A stretch of 64,000 nt of DNA from Thinopyrum elongatum. Its lineage: Eukaryota; Streptophyta; Magnoliopsida; Poales; Poaceae. Made by a program: the position numbers and the translations under genes. The stretch spans positions 86,695,667 to 86,759,666 of the forward strand of contig CM022301.1 of assembly GCA_011799875.1 (NCBI GenBank), read 5' to 3'. Of this stretch, positions 35,558 to 46,835 are shown piece by piece (the first letter of the stretch is position 1; the number at the start of each line of letters is the position of its first letter). The notes below the pieces were generated by a model. The model was not told where the DNA came from. It was given only the letters and a program-made list of their open reading frames with translations, and ran no database searches.

Positions 35558-36221
35558 TGTCGGGGATATACCCCGCGGTATGACCTGGCCGGATATATGA
35601 CCCGACCGGGACTTGGCGCGTCATCGGTAACCCGCCTGAAGACTGGCGATTCACTGATCTGGCGACTCATTGGTGACCCGCCCAGACCTGGTGACTCATG
35701 GGTGACCCACCCGAGCTTGGCGTTCATTAGTGACCCGGCGGGCGGGTCAGACAAACGACAAGACCCAACGGCCCATAAGGCGGTTCATGGGAAGGCCGAC
35801 TCATGTGATGGTGGGCTGGCTTGAGAAAGAAGACATAAGGAATATTTCCCTTGCAAGGGAAGCAAGACTAGGATTCCACTTGTAATAGAATAGTCCTAAT
35901 CCTATTAGGACTCCACATGTAACCCGCCCGTCCAACTTATATAAGGAGGGGCAGGGCACCCCAAGTTGGACTAGTTGAGACAGACAAGTCAATAGCTCTC
36001 GAGATAGAGGTAGCAAAAGAGCACCCTTGTAATCGTGAGCATCATCATCATCAATATCAATGAAGCAGGATGTAGGCTTTTACCTCCACCATGAGGGGCC
36101 GAACCTGGGTAAAACCTCGCGTCTCTCGATTCCGCCCAACCCCGTTCAAGCTACTACCTAGTTGCGATGGCCTCACGACAAGTCCTCACACTAGGACATC
36201 TGCCGTGACAAAACAACGACA
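35558..36221 (+). repeat. 3' LTR of element F
   Basis: 664 bases, near-identical to the 5' LTR with a few substitutions and a one-base loss (CTTGGCGTTCATT against CTTGGCGGTTCATT). TATA box TTATATAAGG at 35938-35947. Confidence 0.92.
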
Positions 36222-36226
36222 CCTTG

Positions 36227-37622
36227 TGTGCTATCAGACGTCACAACGTAACTGGGTGATCATAAATATGCTCTACAGGTATCTCCGAAGGTGTCTGTTG
36301 AGTTGGCATAGATCGAGATTAGGATTTGTCACTCCGAGTATCGGAGAGGTATCTCTGGGCCCTCTCGGTAATACACATCATAAGCTTGCAAGAAAATGAC
36401 TAAGGAGTTAGTTACGAGGTGATGTATTACGGAACGAGTAAAGAGACTTGCCGGTAACGATATTGAACTAGGTATGAAGATACCGACGATCGAATCTCGG
36501 GCAAGTAACATACCGATGGACAAAGGGAATTACGTATGTTGTCATAACGGTTCGACCGATAAAGATCTTCATAGAATATGTAGGAGCCAATATGGGCATC
36601 CAGGTTCCGCTATTGGTTATTGATCGAAGAGGTGTCTCGGTCATGTCTACATAGTTCTCGAACCCGTAGGGTCCGCACGCTTAACATTCGTTGACGATAT
36701 AGTGTTATATGAGTTATATGATTTGGTGACCGAATATTATTCGGAGTCCCGAATGAGATCACGGACATGACGTGGAGTCTCGAAATGGTCAAGAGGTAAA
36801 AGTTGATATAAAGGACGATGGTATTCAGACACCGGAATAGTTTCGGAGTGCACCGGGTACTCATCGGGTCACCGAAAGGGGTTCTGGGCACCCCCGGCAA
36901 GTGTATGGGCCTTATGGGCCAAAGGGGGGGACAGACCAGCCCACAAGGGGGCTGGTGCGCCCCTTCCCTTGGTTGGCCGACCCTAGGGGGAGGAAAGGGG
37001 AGGGGTGGCCCCTCCTGCCTTTCCCTCCTCAGGAGAGAAAGGAAGGGGGGGCGCCACCTCCTCCTTCCTTACTCCCGCACTCCAAATAAGGAAGGGGGGT
37101 ACCACTTGGGCGAAGACCCCAAGTAGGATTCGGCCTACTTGGGGGCGGCTCTTGGCTGCTCCCTCCACCCCCCCCCCCCAACCTATATATATGTGGGAAG
37201 GGGCACCTAGCACTCGACACAACATTGTCTTAGCCGTGTGCGGCGCCCCCCTCCACCGTTTACACCCCCGGTCATATTTTCGTAGTGCTTAGACGAAGCC
37301 CTGCGGAGATAACTTCACCATCACCGTCACCACACCGTCGTGCTGCCGGAACTCATCCACTACCTCGCCATCTTTCTTGATTAAGAAGGCGTGGAAGTCA
37401 CTGACTGAACGTGTGCTGAACGTGGAGGTGCCGTACGTTCGGTACTCGATCGGTTGGATCACGAAGAAAGCTCGACTACATCAACCGCGTTGTCAAACGC
37501 TTCCGCTTACGGTCTACGAGGGTACGTAGATACACTCTCCCCTCTCGTTGCTATGCATCTCCATGGATAGATCTTGTGTGTGCGTAGAAACTTTTTTGTT
37601 TTCCATCCAACGTTTCCCAACA
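36227..37622 (+). repeat. 3' LTR of the Angela-type element, right piece
   Basis: Resumes after F and matches 21861-23250. It ends CGTTTCCCAACA, followed by the GGAAC TSD. TATA-like CCTATATATATG at about 37183-37194, preceded by a run of 12 C (37168-37179) that is shorter in the 5' LTR. Confidence 0.92.
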
Positions 37623-37627
37623 GGAAC

Positions 37628-37964
37628 TAGGGTTAGGGGACTCCCGAGGGGCCCACAAGCCAGGGCGCGCCCTAGAGGCTTGTGGCCTCCTCGGGACTCT
37701 TCTGGCCCTCTCTCCAAGTCACATAGGTGTCTTGTGGTCCAAGAAAAATCATCGTAAAGTTTTATTCCGTTTGGACTCCGTTTGATATTCCTTTTCTGTA
37801 AAAGTCAAAAACAAGGAAAAATAGAAACTGGCATTGGGCTCTAGGTTAATAGGTTAGTCCCAAAAATAATATAAAATAGCATATTAATGTATATAAAACA
37901 TCCAAAACAGATAATATAATAGCATGGAACAATCAAAAATTATAGATACGTTGGAGACGTATCA
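37628..37964 (-). repeat. LTR 2 of element E, right piece
   Basis: Continuation of the middle LTR after the copia insertion. The upstream palindrome is present with a shorter centre (arms CCACAAGCC 37653-37661 and 37677-37685). It ends ...ACGTATCA and runs into the polypurine tract of the second internal unit, which shows that this LTR serves both units. Confidence 0.9.
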
Positions 37965-40794
37965 AGCATCCCCAAGCTTGATTCCTGCTCGTCCTCGAGT
38001 AGGTAAATGATAAAAACAGAATTTTTGATGTGGAATGCTACCTAACATATTTATCACTGCAATCTTCTTTATTGTGGCAAGAATGTTTAGATCCATAAGA
38101 TTCAAAAAAAGTTTAATATTGACATAAAAACAATAATACTTCAGGCATACTCATAAAGCAACCTTGTCTTCTCAAAATAACAAGGCCAAAGAAAGTTATC
38201 CCTACAAAATCATATAGTCTCGCTATACTCCATCTTCATCACATAAAGTATTTCATCATGCACAACCCCGATGACAAGCCAAGAATTGTTTCATACTTTT
38301 GGTGTTCTCAAACTTTTTCAACTTTCACGCAATACATGAGCATGAGCCATGGATATAGCACTATAGGTGGAATAGAATATGGTGGTTGTGGAGAAGACAA
38401 AAGGAAGGAGAAAGTCTTACATCAACTAGGAAAATTAATGGGCTATGGAGATTCCCATCAATTGATATCGATGCAAGTGAGTAGGGATTGCCATGCAACG
38501 GATGCACTAGACGTATAAGTGTATGAAAGCTCAAAAAGAAACTAAGTGGGTGTGCATCCAACTTGCTTGATCACGAAGACCTAGGGCAATTTGAGGAAGC
38601 CCATCATTGGAATATACAAGCCAAGTTCTATAATGAAAAATTCCCACTAGTATATGAAAGTGACAAAATAGAAGACTCTCTATCATGAAGAACATGGTGC
38701 TATTTCAAAGCACAAGTGTGAAAAAATGACAGTAACATTGTCCCTTCTCCCTTTTCTCTCTATTTTTTGTTTGGGCTTCTTTGGCCTCTTTTTTTATTTG
38801 TGCTTCTTTGGCCTCTTTTATTTTTTTTATAAAGTCCGGAGACTCATCCCAACCTGTGAGGGAATCATAGTCTCCATCATCCTTTCCTCACATGGAACAA
38901 TGCTCTAATAATGATGATCATCACACTTTTATTTACTTACAACTCGATACTAGAACAAAATATGACTCTATATGAATGCCTCCGGTAGTGTACCAGGATG
39001 TAAATGGTCATGAGTGACATGTATAAAAAATATGAACGGTGGCCAAGCCACAAATACTATGCCAGCTACATGATCATGCAAAGCAATATGACAATGATGG
39101 TGCGTGTCATAATAAAATGGAACGGTGGAAGTTGCATGGCAATATATCTCGGAATGGCTATGGAAATGCCATAATAGGTACGTATGGTGGCTGTTTTGAG
39201 GAAGGGTATATGGTGGGTTTAATGCACCGGCGAAAGTTGCACGGTACTAGAGAGGCTAGCAATGGTGGAAGGGTGAGAGTGCGTATAATCCATGGACTCA
39301 ACATTAGTCATAAAGAACTCACATACTTATTGCAAAAATTTATTAGCCATCGAAACAAAGTACTACATACACGCATGCTCCTAGGGGGATAGATTGGTAG
39401 GAAAAGACCATCGCTCGTCCCCGACCATCATTCATAAGGAATACAATCAAAAAAAATCATGCTCCGACTTCATCACATAACGGTTCACCATACGTGCATG
39501 CTACGGGAATCACAAACTTTAACACAAGTATTTCTACCAATCCACAATTAGTCACTAGCATGACTCTAATATCACCATCTGTATATCTCAAACCAAATGC
39601 AAGAAATCAAACTTCTCATCTATTCAATGCTCTTTATACAAAAGTTTTTATTATATCCCTCTTGGATGCCCATCATATTAGGACTAAATTCATAACCTAA
39701 GCAATTTACCATGCTGTTTAAGACTCTCAAAATAATATAAGTGAAGCATGAGAGTTAAACGATTTCTATAAAATAAATCCACCGCCATGCTCTAAAAAGA
39801 TATAAGTGAAGCACTAGAGCAAACTGCCTAGCTGAAAAGATATAAGTGAAGCACATAGAATATTCTAATAAATTCACGATTAAAGTGTGTCCCTCTGAAA
39901 AGGTGTGTACAGCAAGGATGATTGTGGCAAACTAAAAAGCAAAGACTCATATTATACAAGACACTCCAAGCAAAACACATATCATGTGGTGAATAAAAAT
40001 ATAGCCTCGTGTAAATTTACCAATGGATTGAAGACAAAAGAGGGGATGCCATCCGGGGCAGACCCAAGCTTAGATGCTTGGTTGTACTTGAATATTACCT
40101 TGGGTTGCCTTGGTCATCCCCAAGCTTAGGCTCTTGCCACTCCTTATTCCATAATCCATCAAATCTTTACCCAAAACTTGAAAACTTCACAACACAAAAC
40201 TCAACAGAAAACTCATAAGATCCGTTAGTATAATAAAATAAATCACCACTTTAGGTACTGTTGTGAACTCATTATAAATTTATATTGGTGTTATATCTAC
40301 TGTATTCCAACTTCTCCATGGTTCATACCCCCCGATACTACCCATAGATTCATCAAAATAAGCAAACAACACGTAGAAAACAGAATCTGTCAAAAACAGA
40401 ATAGTCTGTAGTTATCAGGAAATTTCATATACTTCCGTAACTCCAAAAATTCTGAAAACTTAGGAAAATTTAGGAAATTTGTATACCAATCTTGTGTAAA
40501 AACCTCAGATCAAAACCACGTTTCTGTGAGTTTTTAAATTTCTGGCAATGAGCGCAAAAGTTTCTGTTTTTCAGCAAGATCAAATCTACTATCACCATAG
40601 ACCATCCCAAAGGTTTTACTTGGCTCAAACACTAATTAAAACACCAAAACACAATTACTACAGAGGTAATAATGTGTATTTATTGAAAAACAGAACCAAA
40701 AACAAAAAACATAAAAATAAAATTGGGTTGCCTCCCAACAAGCGCTATTGTTTAATGCCCCTAGCTAGGCATAAAACATAGATCTAGGTATTAT
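37965..40794 (-). other. Polypurine tract and non-coding region of E, unit 2
   Basis: Starts with the polypurine tract (37965-37980) and then repeats the layout of 15104-17938: CTTC-rich tract (38740-38825), GTGAAGCA repeats (39735-39860), hairpin left arm 40042-40050 (right arm damaged), polypurine-like motif at 40115-40127, CAGAATCTGTC block near 40380. No domain-bearing frame on either strand. Confidence 0.7.
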
Positions 40795-42870
40795 CATCTT
40801 TGGTATGCAAACCATAAGTAGCCCTCATTATAGATTCATATGGCAACTTAATTTTCTTTCTTGGAAAGGGTTACATGCCCTTCCTTAATGGAAATTGAAA
40901 TCTAATGTTTCCTTCTTTCATATCAATAATTGCACCAATCGTTCTTAGGAAAGGTCTACCAAGAATAATAGGACATATAGGATTGCAATCTATATCAAGC
41001 ACAATAAAATATACAGGAACATAATTCCTATTTGCAACAATAAGAACATCATTAATCCTTCCCATAGGTTTCTTAATAGTGGAATCCGCTAGATGCAAAT
41101 TCAAAGAACAATCATCAAGTTTATGGAAACCTAGCACGTCACATAGAGTTTTCGGAATTGTGGAAACGCTAGCACCCAAATCACACAAAGCATTGCACTC
41201 ATAATCTTTAATTTTAATCTTAATAGTAGGTTCCCACTCATCATAAAGCTTTCTAGGGATATAAACTTCCAACTCAAGTTTTTCTTCAAATGATTTCATC
41301 ATAGCATCAACTATAAGTTTAGTAAAAGCTTTATTTTGATTATAAGCATGAGGTGAATTAAGCATGGATTGCAACAAGGAAATACAATGTATCAAAGAAC
41401 AATTATCATAATTAAAATCCTTGAAATCCAAAAGAGTGGGTTCATCGCTACTTAAAGTTTTAACCTCTCCAATCCCACTTTTATCAATTTTTTCATTAAG
41501 AACTTCACCCTCCAAATTATTGGGATGCCTTCTAGCTAAAGTTGACTCATCTGCAGTCCCATATTTATCAAGATTTATTTTAGCAAACAAAGATTCAATA
41601 GGAGTCACACCAATCACTTTAAGATCTTCATCATTATTTTCAAAAAAATTAGAAGAACATGCTTTTACAAACCAATCTCTCTTAGCACGCATCCTAGCGG
41701 TTCTCTCTTTGCATTCATCCATAGAAATTTTAATAGCTTTCAGTGACTCATTAATATCAATCTTAGGTGGCATAGATCTAATCTTTAAAGAATCAACCTC
41801 GTGAGAAATTCGATCAATGTTCCTAGCCAAATCATCAATCATAAGAAATTTTTCTTCTACCATTGCATTGAAATTCTTTTGAGAATTAATGAAATCTTTA
41901 ATATTATTCTCAAGATCAGAGGGTATTTTATTATAATTTCCATAAGAATTGTTGTAGGAATTACCATAATTATTAGAGGAATTACTAGGAAACGGCCTGG
42001 GTTGAAATTACCTCTATATGCATTATTACAAAAATTGTTCCTACCAACAAAATTCACATCCATAGATTCATTATTATTCTCAATCAAAGTGGACAAAGGC
42101 ATATCATTAGGATCAATAGGAGCACTCTTACTAGCAAACAATTTCATAAGTTCATCCATGTTTCCACTCAAAGTATTGATTTCTTCAATCGCATGCACTT
42201 TTATACTAGAGGAAGATCTTTCGGTATGCCATTGAGAGTAATTTGCCATAATATTATCTAGGAGTTTAGTAGCTTCTCCTAATGTAATTTCCATAAAAGT
42301 ACCTCCCGCGGCAGAATCTAAAATATTTCTAGATGCCAAATTCAATCTGGCATAAAAAAATTGTATGATCATCCATAAACTTAAACCATGAGTAGGGCAA
42401 TTTCTTATCATCAATTTCATCCTCTCCCAAGATTGTGCAACATGTTCATGATCAAGTTGCTTAAAATTCATTATATCATTCCTAAGGGAGATCATCTTAG
42501 CGGGAGGAAAATACTTGGAAATAAAAGCATCTTTACACTTATTCCATGAATCAATACTATTTTTAGGCAAAGATGAAAACCAAGTGTTAGCACGATCTCG
42601 TAGTGAGAACGGAAATAGCTTCAATTTAACAATATCATTATCCACATCTTTTTTCTTTTGCAGATCACACAACTCAACGAAAGTATTTAGATGGGATGCG
42701 GCATCTTCATTAGGACTACCGGAAAACTGTTCTTTCATAACAAGATTCAACAAAGCGGCATTAATTTCATAAGATTCTGCATTAGTGGCGGGAGCAATCG
42801 GAGTACTAATAAAATCATTATTATTAGTGTTGGAAAAGTCACACAACTTGGTGTTTTCTTGAGACATCAT
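40795..42870 (-). pseudogene. gag-protease of E, unit 2
   Basis: Start at 42870 or the next codon (MSQENTKLCDF). It has the same gag core (SSLPKNSIDSW near 42565) and the same protease motif CDLGASVSTIPK (about 41170-41205) with ILGRPFLRTIGAI (about 40935-40975). The lesions differ from unit 1: a one-base loss near 41998 in the Asn/Gly-rich segment shifts the frame (next open part 41863-40871), and a stop near 40871 cuts the last 25 or so codons. The positions of the unit 1 stop and deletion are intact here. The two copies therefore decayed independently after duplication. Confidence 0.88.
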
Positions 42871-43065
42871 GACAAACCAAACAATCTAGCACACAAGCAA
42901 ATGAAAAGACGAACGAAAGAAGGGCGAATAAAAAGGCAAAAAAATTGGATTTTTCTAAAAATGTTTGAGAAGTGGGGGAGAGGAAAACGAGAGGCAAATC
43001 GCAAATAATGTAAGTGCAAGAGATGAGAGTTTGTGATGGGTACTTGGTAGGCTTGATGTAGAACC

Positions 43066-43083
43066 TCCTCGGCAATGGCGCCA
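43066..43083 (-). other. Primer-binding site of E, unit 2 (two changes)
   Basis: The plus strand reads TCCTCGGCAATGGCGCCA, two C-to-T changes from the tRNA-Asp match in unit 1. Such transitions are typical of decay of methylated cytosines. Confidence 0.8.
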
Positions 43084-43094
43084 GAAATTCTTCC

Positions 43095-44677
43095 TGCTAC
43101 TTCTTGAGCTTGCGTTGATTTTTTCCTTGAAGAGGAAAGGGTGATGCAGCAAAGTAGAGCTAAGTATTTCCCTCAGTTAAGAACCAAGGTATCAATCCAG
43201 TAGGAGGCACAATCAAGTCTCCAATCTATGCACCTGCACAAACTAACAAACACTTGCACACAACGCGAAAAAGGGGTTGTCAATCCCTTCACGGTCACGA
43301 ACAAGAGTGAGATCTAATAGGGATAGGTATAAAAGATAAATAAAAGAGCAAACTAAAGTAAATATAAATAAATTGCAGCAAGGTATTTTTGGTTTTTTTG
43401 GTTTATAGATCTGAAAATATATGATGGAAAATAGACCCGGGGGCCATAGGTTTCACTAGAGGCTTCTCTCTTGAAAGAAAACATACGGTGGGTAAACAAA
43501 TTACTGTTGAGCAATTGATAGAAAAGCGCATAGTTATGACGATATCTAAGGCAATGATCATGAATATAGGCATCATGTCCGTGACAAGTAGACCGAAATG
43601 ATTCTGCATCTACTACTATTACTCCACACATAGACCGCCATCTAGCATGCTTCTAGAGTATTAAGTTCATAAGAACGGAGTAACGCTTTAATTAAGATGA
43701 CATGATGTAGAGGGATAAACTCAAGGAATATGACACAAACCCCCATCTTTTTATCCTTGATGGTAACGATACAATACGTGCCTCGCTACCCCTTCTGTCA
43801 CTGGGTGAGGACACCGCAAGATTGAACCCAAAACTAAGCACCTCTCCCACTGCAAGAAAAACCAATCTAGTTGGCCAAACCAAACCGATAGTTCGAAGAG
43901 AAATACAAAGATATCTTAATCATGCATAAAAGAGTTCATAGAAGACTCAAATAATATTCATAGATAATCTGATCATAAATCCAGAATTCATCGGATCTCA
44001 ACAAACACACCGCAAAATAAGATTACATCAGATAGAACTCCAAGAACATCGAGGAGAACATGGTATTAAAGATCAAAGAGAGAGAAGAAGTCATCTAGCT
44101 ACTAGCTATGGACCCGTAGGTCCGTGGTAAACTACTCACGCTTCATCGGAAAGGCGACAAGGTTGATGTAGAGGCCCTCCGTGATTGAATCCGCCTCTGG
44201 AAGGGTGCCGGAAAAGGCCCCAAGATGGGATCTCACGGGAACAGAGGCTTGCGGCGGCGAAAAAGTATTTTGGTGGATGCTTCTGATGTTTGGGGAATAT
44301 TTGAGAATTTATAGAGGTGGAACTAGGGTTAGGGGACTCCTGAGGGGCCCACAAGCCAGGGGCGCCCCATTTGGGGCGCCCCCTATAGGCTTGTGGCCTC
44401 CTCGGGACTCTTCTGGCCCTCTCTCCAATTCACGTAGGTGTCTTCTGGTCTAAGAAAAATCATCGTAAAGTTTTATTACGTTTGGACTCCGTCTGATATT
44501 CCTTTTCTATACAAGTCAGAAATAAGGAAAAAAACAGAAACTGGCACTGGGCTCTAGGTTATTAGGTTAGTCCCAAAAATAATATAAAATAGCATATTAA
44601 TGCATATAAAACATCCAAAAGAGATAATATAATAGCATGGAACAATAAAAAATTATAGATACGTTGGAGACGTATCA
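43095..44677 (-). repeat. LTR 3 (outer 5' LTR) of element E
   Basis: 1583 bases with intact ends TGCTACTTC...ACGTATCA on the plus strand, followed by the ACAAG TSD at 44678-44682. TATA box AATTTATAG at 44306-44314; palindrome arms CCACAAGCC 44349-44357 and 44388-44396 with a GGGGCGCCCC centre. Confidence 0.92.
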
Positions 44678-44682
44678 ACAAG

Positions 44683-45130
44683 TTAGAATCGTCTTTGACA
44701 AGTTCAGGTGCCAAAAAGTCAAGATCAGCGCAGGCAGATGAAGCAAATCAGCAAGTGGTGCCAAAGAAGAGGATGGTGCAGCGCCCAGTCTACTTTGTCA
44801 GCTCCTTTCTCCAGGGGGGCTAGGTCAAGGTATTCTGGTGTGCAGAAGTTGCTTTTTGGTCTTCTCATGGCCTCAAGGAAGCGGCGCCATTACTTCCAAG
44901 CCCAGCAGATCACCGTCATCACTCGCTTGTCGTTGCAGCGTATTTTGAGAAATCCAGATGTCGCCGACAGGATAGTGGAGTGGGCGTTGGAGCTATCAAG
45001 TTTTGATCTCAAGTTTGAAAGTACATCAATTATACAGAGTAGATCTTTGGCAGAGTTCATTGCAGAATGGACACCAACGCAAGACGAAGAGATTCAAGAG
45101 ACCTCTCTCCCTGGCAAGGAAACAACGTAG
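44683..45130 (+). pseudogene. RT connection/first RNase H of D
   Basis: D resumes after the E TSD. Frame 2 from 44708 gives the gypsy RNase H region: RSRYSGVQKLLFGLLMASRK followed by the RILRNPDVADRIVEWALEL block, then STSIIQSRSLAEFIAEWTP. The start of this part reads VYFVSSFLQGG in another frame, so an indel lies near 44820. This is the classical gypsy RNase H that removes RNA template. Confidence 0.82.
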
Positions 45131-45520
45131 AACTGGATCATGTATATTGATGGTGCCTTATCGCTGCAAGGCGCTGGTGCTGGCATGCTGCTTGTCGCAC
45201 CCACTGGAGACCATCTCAATTATGTGATCCAAATGCACTTTCCCAGGGAGAAAGCTACCAATAACACTGCTGAGTATGAAGGATTGCTTGCCGGTCTCAG
45301 GATCGCAGTAGACCTTGGAATTAGAAAGCTCATTATCAGGGGTGACCTGTAGCTTGTTGTGAAGTAGGCCAACAAAGATTATCAGAGCCCATTGATGGAA
45401 CCTTATGTAGATGAAGTGAGGAAATTGGAAGAGCACTTTGATGGATTGCAAAACGAGCACATTCCTCGTGCGGAAAACAGCATCGCTGATGATCTGTCAA
45501 ACCGTGCCACCTAGAAGCTA
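45131..45520 (+). pseudogene. Second (archaeal-type) RNase H of D
   Basis: MYIDGALSLQGAGAGMLL (from 45140), then ATNNTAEYEGLLAGLR and IIRGDL: an RVT_3-type RNase H with Asp, Glu and Asp at the expected catalytic spacing (D in YIDGA, E in NTAEYEG, D in RGD). The tail PRAENSIADDLS matches the C-terminal helix region of this fold. An in-frame stop at 45350-45352 follows RGDL and another lies near 45365. A second RNase H between the gypsy RNase H and integrase is known from the Tat clade, which supports the classification of D. Confidence 0.85.
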
Positions 45521-46835
45521 GCTACCTGTGGAACCAGGGACTTTTGTGCTCCATTTGACTCAACCATCCGTTACACCATCGACACGACCAAGCAAGAGAA
45601 CAAAATTGAATTCTGGCAATTACTTTCCAGCAGAGCTTCCAACAGCCGCCGGTAAAGAGGGTGCGAAAAACAACTTCACGCTTGCCGGTGAGCAGCAGGC
45701 TCCGGTGGAACAATAGGTTCTTGCCATCGAGGCAAGCACTCCGGTAGCAAAAGAGATGCCTTTAGTCCTTGTTGTCGAGCCACAAGCCTCAACATGGGCA
45801 CAACAGATCGTCCATTTTCTTCAAACATGAGAACTTCTCGAAGAGCAAGAAGAAGCTGAGAAAGTAGCCCCGTCAAGTATGTACCAGTTTGTTGACAACA
45901 TTCTGCATAGAAAGTGACTAAATGGGGTGAAATTGAAGTGCATTTGTTGGGAAGATGGACAGAAGCTGTTGGCAGAGATACACGAGGGGGGGGGGGGGGG
46001 GTTCCCACATCGGGTCCCGCACGCTTGTCGACAAGGCATCCGACAAGGTTTGTATTGGCCGATAGCCCTCCAAGATGCAATGGCGGTGGTCATAAGATGT
46101 GAAGCATGTCAGTATCACGCCAAGCAAATACATCAGCCAGCTCAAACCCTTCAAACAATACCTCTCTCCTTGCCCTTCTCGGTCTGCAGGCTCAACATCT
46201 TGGGCCTCTTTCCCCGTGTTATCGAGGGCTTCGAGTTTTTGTACATCGCCATCGACAAATTCACGAAGTGGCCTAAGGTAGAGCCGGTGAGGAAGGTGAC
46301 AGCACAGTCAGCAGTCAAGTTTTTTTAAAGGACTTGTTTGTTGTTTTGGAGTACCCAACAGGATCATCACCTACAATGGCACACAGTTCACGAGCGGCAC
46401 CTTCATGCAGTACTGCCAAGAACTTGGAAGCAAGATCTATTTTGAGTCTGTTGCTCACCCGAGAAGCAACGGCCCAGTGGAGAGGGAAATGCTGAAGTGC
46501 TGCGTGGGCTCAAGACAAGAACTTTCGACAAGTTGCACAAGTGCGGAAGGCGTTGGATTGATGAGATGCCGACGGTTCTTTGGTCCCTCAGGACAACACC
46601 AAATCGAGCCACCGGTGAGACGCCATTCTCCCTAGTCTATGGTGCATAGGAGGTGCTCCCCACGGAACTCATGTACGGGTCACCTCGAGTGCTCGCTTAT
46701 GATCAAGCTGAGCAAGAGTAGTTCCAGCAAGATGATGCCACGCTCCTTGAGGAAGATAGTCTTCGGGCTGCTGTTCATGTTGCACGTTACCAGCAAGCTC
46801 TGCACCGCTATCATAGCCCCATAGTATAGCCGCGG
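45521..46835 (+). pseudogene. Integrase of D, cut by element H
   Basis: After a linker (45521-45925) the H2C2 zinc-binding region appears (CEACQYHAKQIH near 46096-46131), then the rve core (IAIDKFTKWPKVEPV, 46245-46289). The first catalytic Asp position reads RLNILGLF (Asn for Asp) and the second reads TYNGTQFTS (Tyr for Asp), while Glu survives in NGPVERE. The frame shifts near 45990 (at a run of 16 G), 46328 and 46500. Later sequence (46560-46830) gives [16 protein letters not shown] and VHVARYQQALHRYHS in mixed frames, and is cut at 46835 where H begins. Clearly inactive. Confidence 0.85.

Larger units (their letters stand above)
28692..36221 (+). mobile_element. Non-coding gypsy-like element F
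   Basis: LTRs at 28692-29356 and 35558-36221 (665 and 664 bases, TGTCGGGGATATACC... to ...ACAACGACA), perfect TSD CCTTG. A primer-binding region starting TTGGCGCCCACC follows the 5' LTR and a polypurine tract precedes the 3' LTR, so it lies on the plus strand. In 6.2 kb of internal sequence no gag, protease, RT, RNase H or integrase can be read in any frame, so it is a large non-autonomous element. It carries a pyruvate kinase fragment and many internal repeats. The LTR pair differ at few sites by eye; it is the innermost and probably youngest layer. Confidence 0.9.
21479..37622 (+). mobile_element. Angela/WIS/BARE-type copia element
   Basis: Plus-strand Ty1/copia element: 5' LTR 21479-23250, 3' LTR 28310-28691 plus 36227-37622, TSD GGAAC on both sides (21474-21478, 37623-37627). 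Without the nested element F it is about 8.6 kb, the normal full length of this family. Domain order gag-PR-INT-RT-RNH is typical of copia. The LTRs begin TGAAGGAAATATGCCC instead of the common TGTTGGAAATATGCCC, in both copies, so this was a feature of the parent. All coding domains carry frameshifts or stops. Confidence 0.93.
13522..44677 (-). mobile_element. Tandem three-LTR gypsy element E
   Basis: Three copies of one LTR (13522-15103; 20251-21478 plus 37628-37964; 43095-44677) alternate with two copies of the internal region (15104-20250; 37965-43094), all on the minus strand. One TSD pair, ACAAG (13517-13521 and 44678-44682), flanks the outermost LTRs, and the D reading frame resumes after it. 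The single TSD means one insertion that later became LTR-internal-LTR-internal-LTR. Each internal region has its own tRNA-Asp primer site, polypurine tract and broken gag-protease gene but no pol. The Angela-like element (21479-37622) sits in the middle LTR. By LTR ends and protease motif this is Athila-clade, Sabrina-like. Confidence 0.88.
2974..46835 (+). mobile_element. Tat-type gypsy retrotransposon D, interrupted
   Basis: Three pieces on the plus strand line up as one element: 2974-3974 (gag), 11424-13521 (gag tail, protease, RT) and 44678-46835 (two RNase H domains, integrase). The gaps are exactly the TSD-bounded insertions C and E. A third insertion, H, starts at 46836 within the integrase C-terminal region, so the rest of D should lie beyond the window. 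The domain order gag-PR-RT-RNH-second RNH-INT and a gag CX2HX4HX4C finger point to the Tat clade. The 5' LTR and gag N-terminus are missing left of 2974. Many stops and frameshifts show it is dead and is the oldest layer here. Confidence 0.85.

Noticed and set aside
13522..44677. Reading the two E units as two separate insertions side by side
   Set aside because: Only one TSD pair exists, at the outer ends, and three rather than four LTRs are present.
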